From the NCBI GenBank assembly GCA_023266155.1, contig JAHFRS010000013.1, positions 1 to 13,371 of the forward strand: a stretch of 13,371 nucleotides of DNA, written 5' to 3'. Both the position numbers and the translations under genes were made by a program. Numbering within the stretch: position 1 is the stretch's first letter; each line of letters begins with the position of its first letter. This document shows positions 12,223 through 13,371 of the stretch, piece after piece. The stretch is from an archaeon. Its GTDB lineage: Archaea > Nanobdellota > Nanobdellia > Woesearchaeales > GW2011-AR9. The notes beneath the pieces were generated by a model. The model did not search any database, was not told the origin of the DNA, and worked only from the letters and a program-made list of their open reading frames with translations.

Positions 12223-13371
12223 ATGCCCAAGAAACTGATGCCTCAGAAAAAAAAAGTAAACGCAATGAACGTGCCCCCTCATACGTGGGAATCTCATCCT
12301 CGTGCTACGACTGGGGAGGCCAATAAAACTTTAATCATTGCCATTATCTCTATCGGATTGATTGTTTTATTAGCGTTATTATTGTTTTATAACTCTCAAT
12401 TCACCGGGAAGGCGTTTTATACAGGGGTGGTAAATACAGGCGGGATTACCGGACCGGCAAACTTACCTGAAGGACAACAAGGGGAATATCTCGTGAACGC
12501 AAACCTTGGCAATGTGGAAACTGTGGCGTTTAATGTCACGTTGACGATTCCCAATAATTTAGAATGTGTTGGCTCGCCGCAGGACGTTGCAGGTTGGGAT
12601 GCACAATATGATGTGATGAAAGATTTCCGTTGTGATAATAATGACCACAAAGTTTTCTTGGAGCGAGCAGCGATGCCTCCTCCTGCCGTTCGCCATACGG
12701 GAAATATTGAGTTGGCTAAAGTGACCTTCCGCCGCATACGTTCTGGCGATGCCGTACTCAGCTTCTCTCGATTCGAAGTGCTGGATTTAAATTCTGAAGA
12801 TGCTGCGTCCATTCCACTGAGGGCAGAACAAGCAACAATTACCTCCGCTGCGTCTTCAGTTGCGTGTGTTCCTACTACTGAAGTTTGTGACGGAATAGAT
12901 AATAATTGTAATGCTGTTGTGGATGAAAATGTGTGTACCACGATCACCAATTGCGGTTCATTGAGCAATGCTTGTACCCCAGGACAAACCTGTACAGCCG
13001 GCCGATGCGTAGGAATGACGATCACCAGTCCTGCTTTTTCCACTGGCGACGTTATCCCAGAACAATATACCTGCGGAACAACAAGAACAGCCATCGGGCG
13101 CAGTCCTCCATTAATGATTCAAAACATTCCAGCCGGTACACAACGGGTTCTTCTCCTGTTGGAAGACCTTGATACCGATCGTACTCCGGCGATTCCTCTT
13201 GTTCATTGGTCCACGCTCATTCCGATAGCTTCAGGCGCAACCTCTCTCTCGATCCCTGAAGGCGGCACTGTGGCGGGAGCTGTCAATGGAATCAATGAAA
13301 TCAATCGTGCTTCCACGTATGCCGCTCCCTGTCCACCAATAGGTACAACGCATCGCTACAGATTTACCGCT
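12223..13371 (+). CDS. Membrane-anchored cohesin-like, PEBP-like surface protein, 3' partial
   Basis: The frame is open from ATG 12223 to the last base, giving 383 codons; the C-terminus is outside the window. AGGT at 12210-12213, overlapping the upstream stop, is a modest ribosome binding site. A basic N-terminus leads to a membrane segment (36-56) and the motif FTGKAFY. A cohesin-like beta domain spans about 67-210, then a short MopE-type EVCDGIDNNCN motif (220-230) and a Cys cluster (240-262). A PEBP/YbhB-like domain begins near 265, with ED at 314-315, the His-Trp pair at 328-329, and YAAPCPPIGTTHRYRF at 366-381. The window cuts inside this domain, so a C-terminal dockerin cannot be excluded. 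The order cohesin, MopE motif, PEBP recombines parts of the A and B proteins upstream. It adds a third anchored cohesin-like domain to the cluster. Confidence 0.8.
   Translation, partial: MPKKLMPQKKKVNAMNVPPHTWESHPRATTGEANKTLIIAIISIGLIVLLALLLFYNSQFTGKAFYTGVVNTGGITGPANLPEGQQGEYLVNANLGNVETVAFNVTLTIPNNLECVGSPQDVAGWDAQYDVMKDFRCDNNDHKVFLERAAMPPPAVRHTGNIELAKVTFRRIRSGDAVLSFSRFEVLDLNSEDAASIPLRAEQATITSAASSVACVPTTEVCDGIDNNCNAVVDENVCTTITNCGSLSNACTPGQTCTAGRCVGMTITSPAFSTGDVIPEQYTCGTTRTAIGRSPPLMIQNIPAGTQRVLLLLEDLDTDRTPAIPLVHWSTLIPIASGATSLSIPEGGTVAGAVNGINEINRASTYAAPCPPIGTTHRYRFTA

Noticed and set aside
12417..13094. 225-codon open frame on the minus strand
   Set aside because: It lies opposite the + strand gene from 12223, whose translation shows clear membrane, cohesin-like and PEBP-like features. 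The antisense product shows none.
1744..13371. Cellulosome for polysaccharide breakdown
   Set aside because: No glycoside hydrolase, esterase, lyase or clear carbohydrate-binding module of the usual families is visible; LamG alone is not sufficient.

Overview
The window most likely comes from an archaeon, probably a DPANN lineage such as Woesearchaeota or Pacearchaeota. The reasons are TATA-like boxes (near 1696-1704 and 4646-4654), ribosome binding sites of the GGTG(A) type, a single-domain dolichol-phosphate-mannose-synthase-like glycosyltransferase, and large secreted proteins with Asp/Cys-rich calcium-type repeats behind an N-terminal membrane anchor. The taxonomic call is an inference; no rRNA or marker gene is present.

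Layout, all genes on the + strand. (1) 2-1394: the end of a glycosylation operon, with a family 2 glycosyltransferase missing its start and a class I SAM methyltransferase. (2) 1395-1743: a 349-base gap. I see nothing recognisable in 1395-1490. The rest holds a terminator-like hairpin, three more strong inverted repeats, a TATA box and a ribosome binding site. (3) 1744-4413: a large surface protein with LamG, Asp/Cys repeats, a helical region, a thrombospondin type 1 domain and a C-terminal dockerin. (4) 4414-4752: a 339-base gap holding a 160-base MITE-like insertion with an 8-base target duplication, followed by a promoter candidate. (5) 4753-10618: a tandemly duplicated two-gene module, A-B-A'-B'. 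The A proteins are membrane-anchored, with a cohesin-like domain, a MopE-type motif and an unrecognised C-terminal domain. The B proteins have a signal peptide and a cohesin-like domain. A related palindromic element lies between A and B in both copies. (6) 10629-12215: an anchored PEBP-like, Cys-rich protein. (7) 12223-13371: an anchored cohesin-like, MopE-motif and PEBP-like protein that runs off the window.

Read together, the cluster looks like a self-assembling cell-surface complex. It has five cohesin-like domains (three anchored, two secreted), two dockerins with different putative specificity residues, and three PEBP-like domains, but no recognisable carbohydrate-active enzyme. The protein that carries both a cohesin-like domain and a dockerin (6384-8057) could act as an adaptor. 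The upstream glycosyltransferase and methyltransferase could take part in surface glycosylation, but no direct link is visible.

Three hairpin elements with flanking direct repeats (4464-4639, 6233-6378, 9574-9754) show that small non-autonomous mobile elements have settled at gene boundaries here. One appears to have separated a gene from its original ribosome binding site and start codon while keeping the frame.
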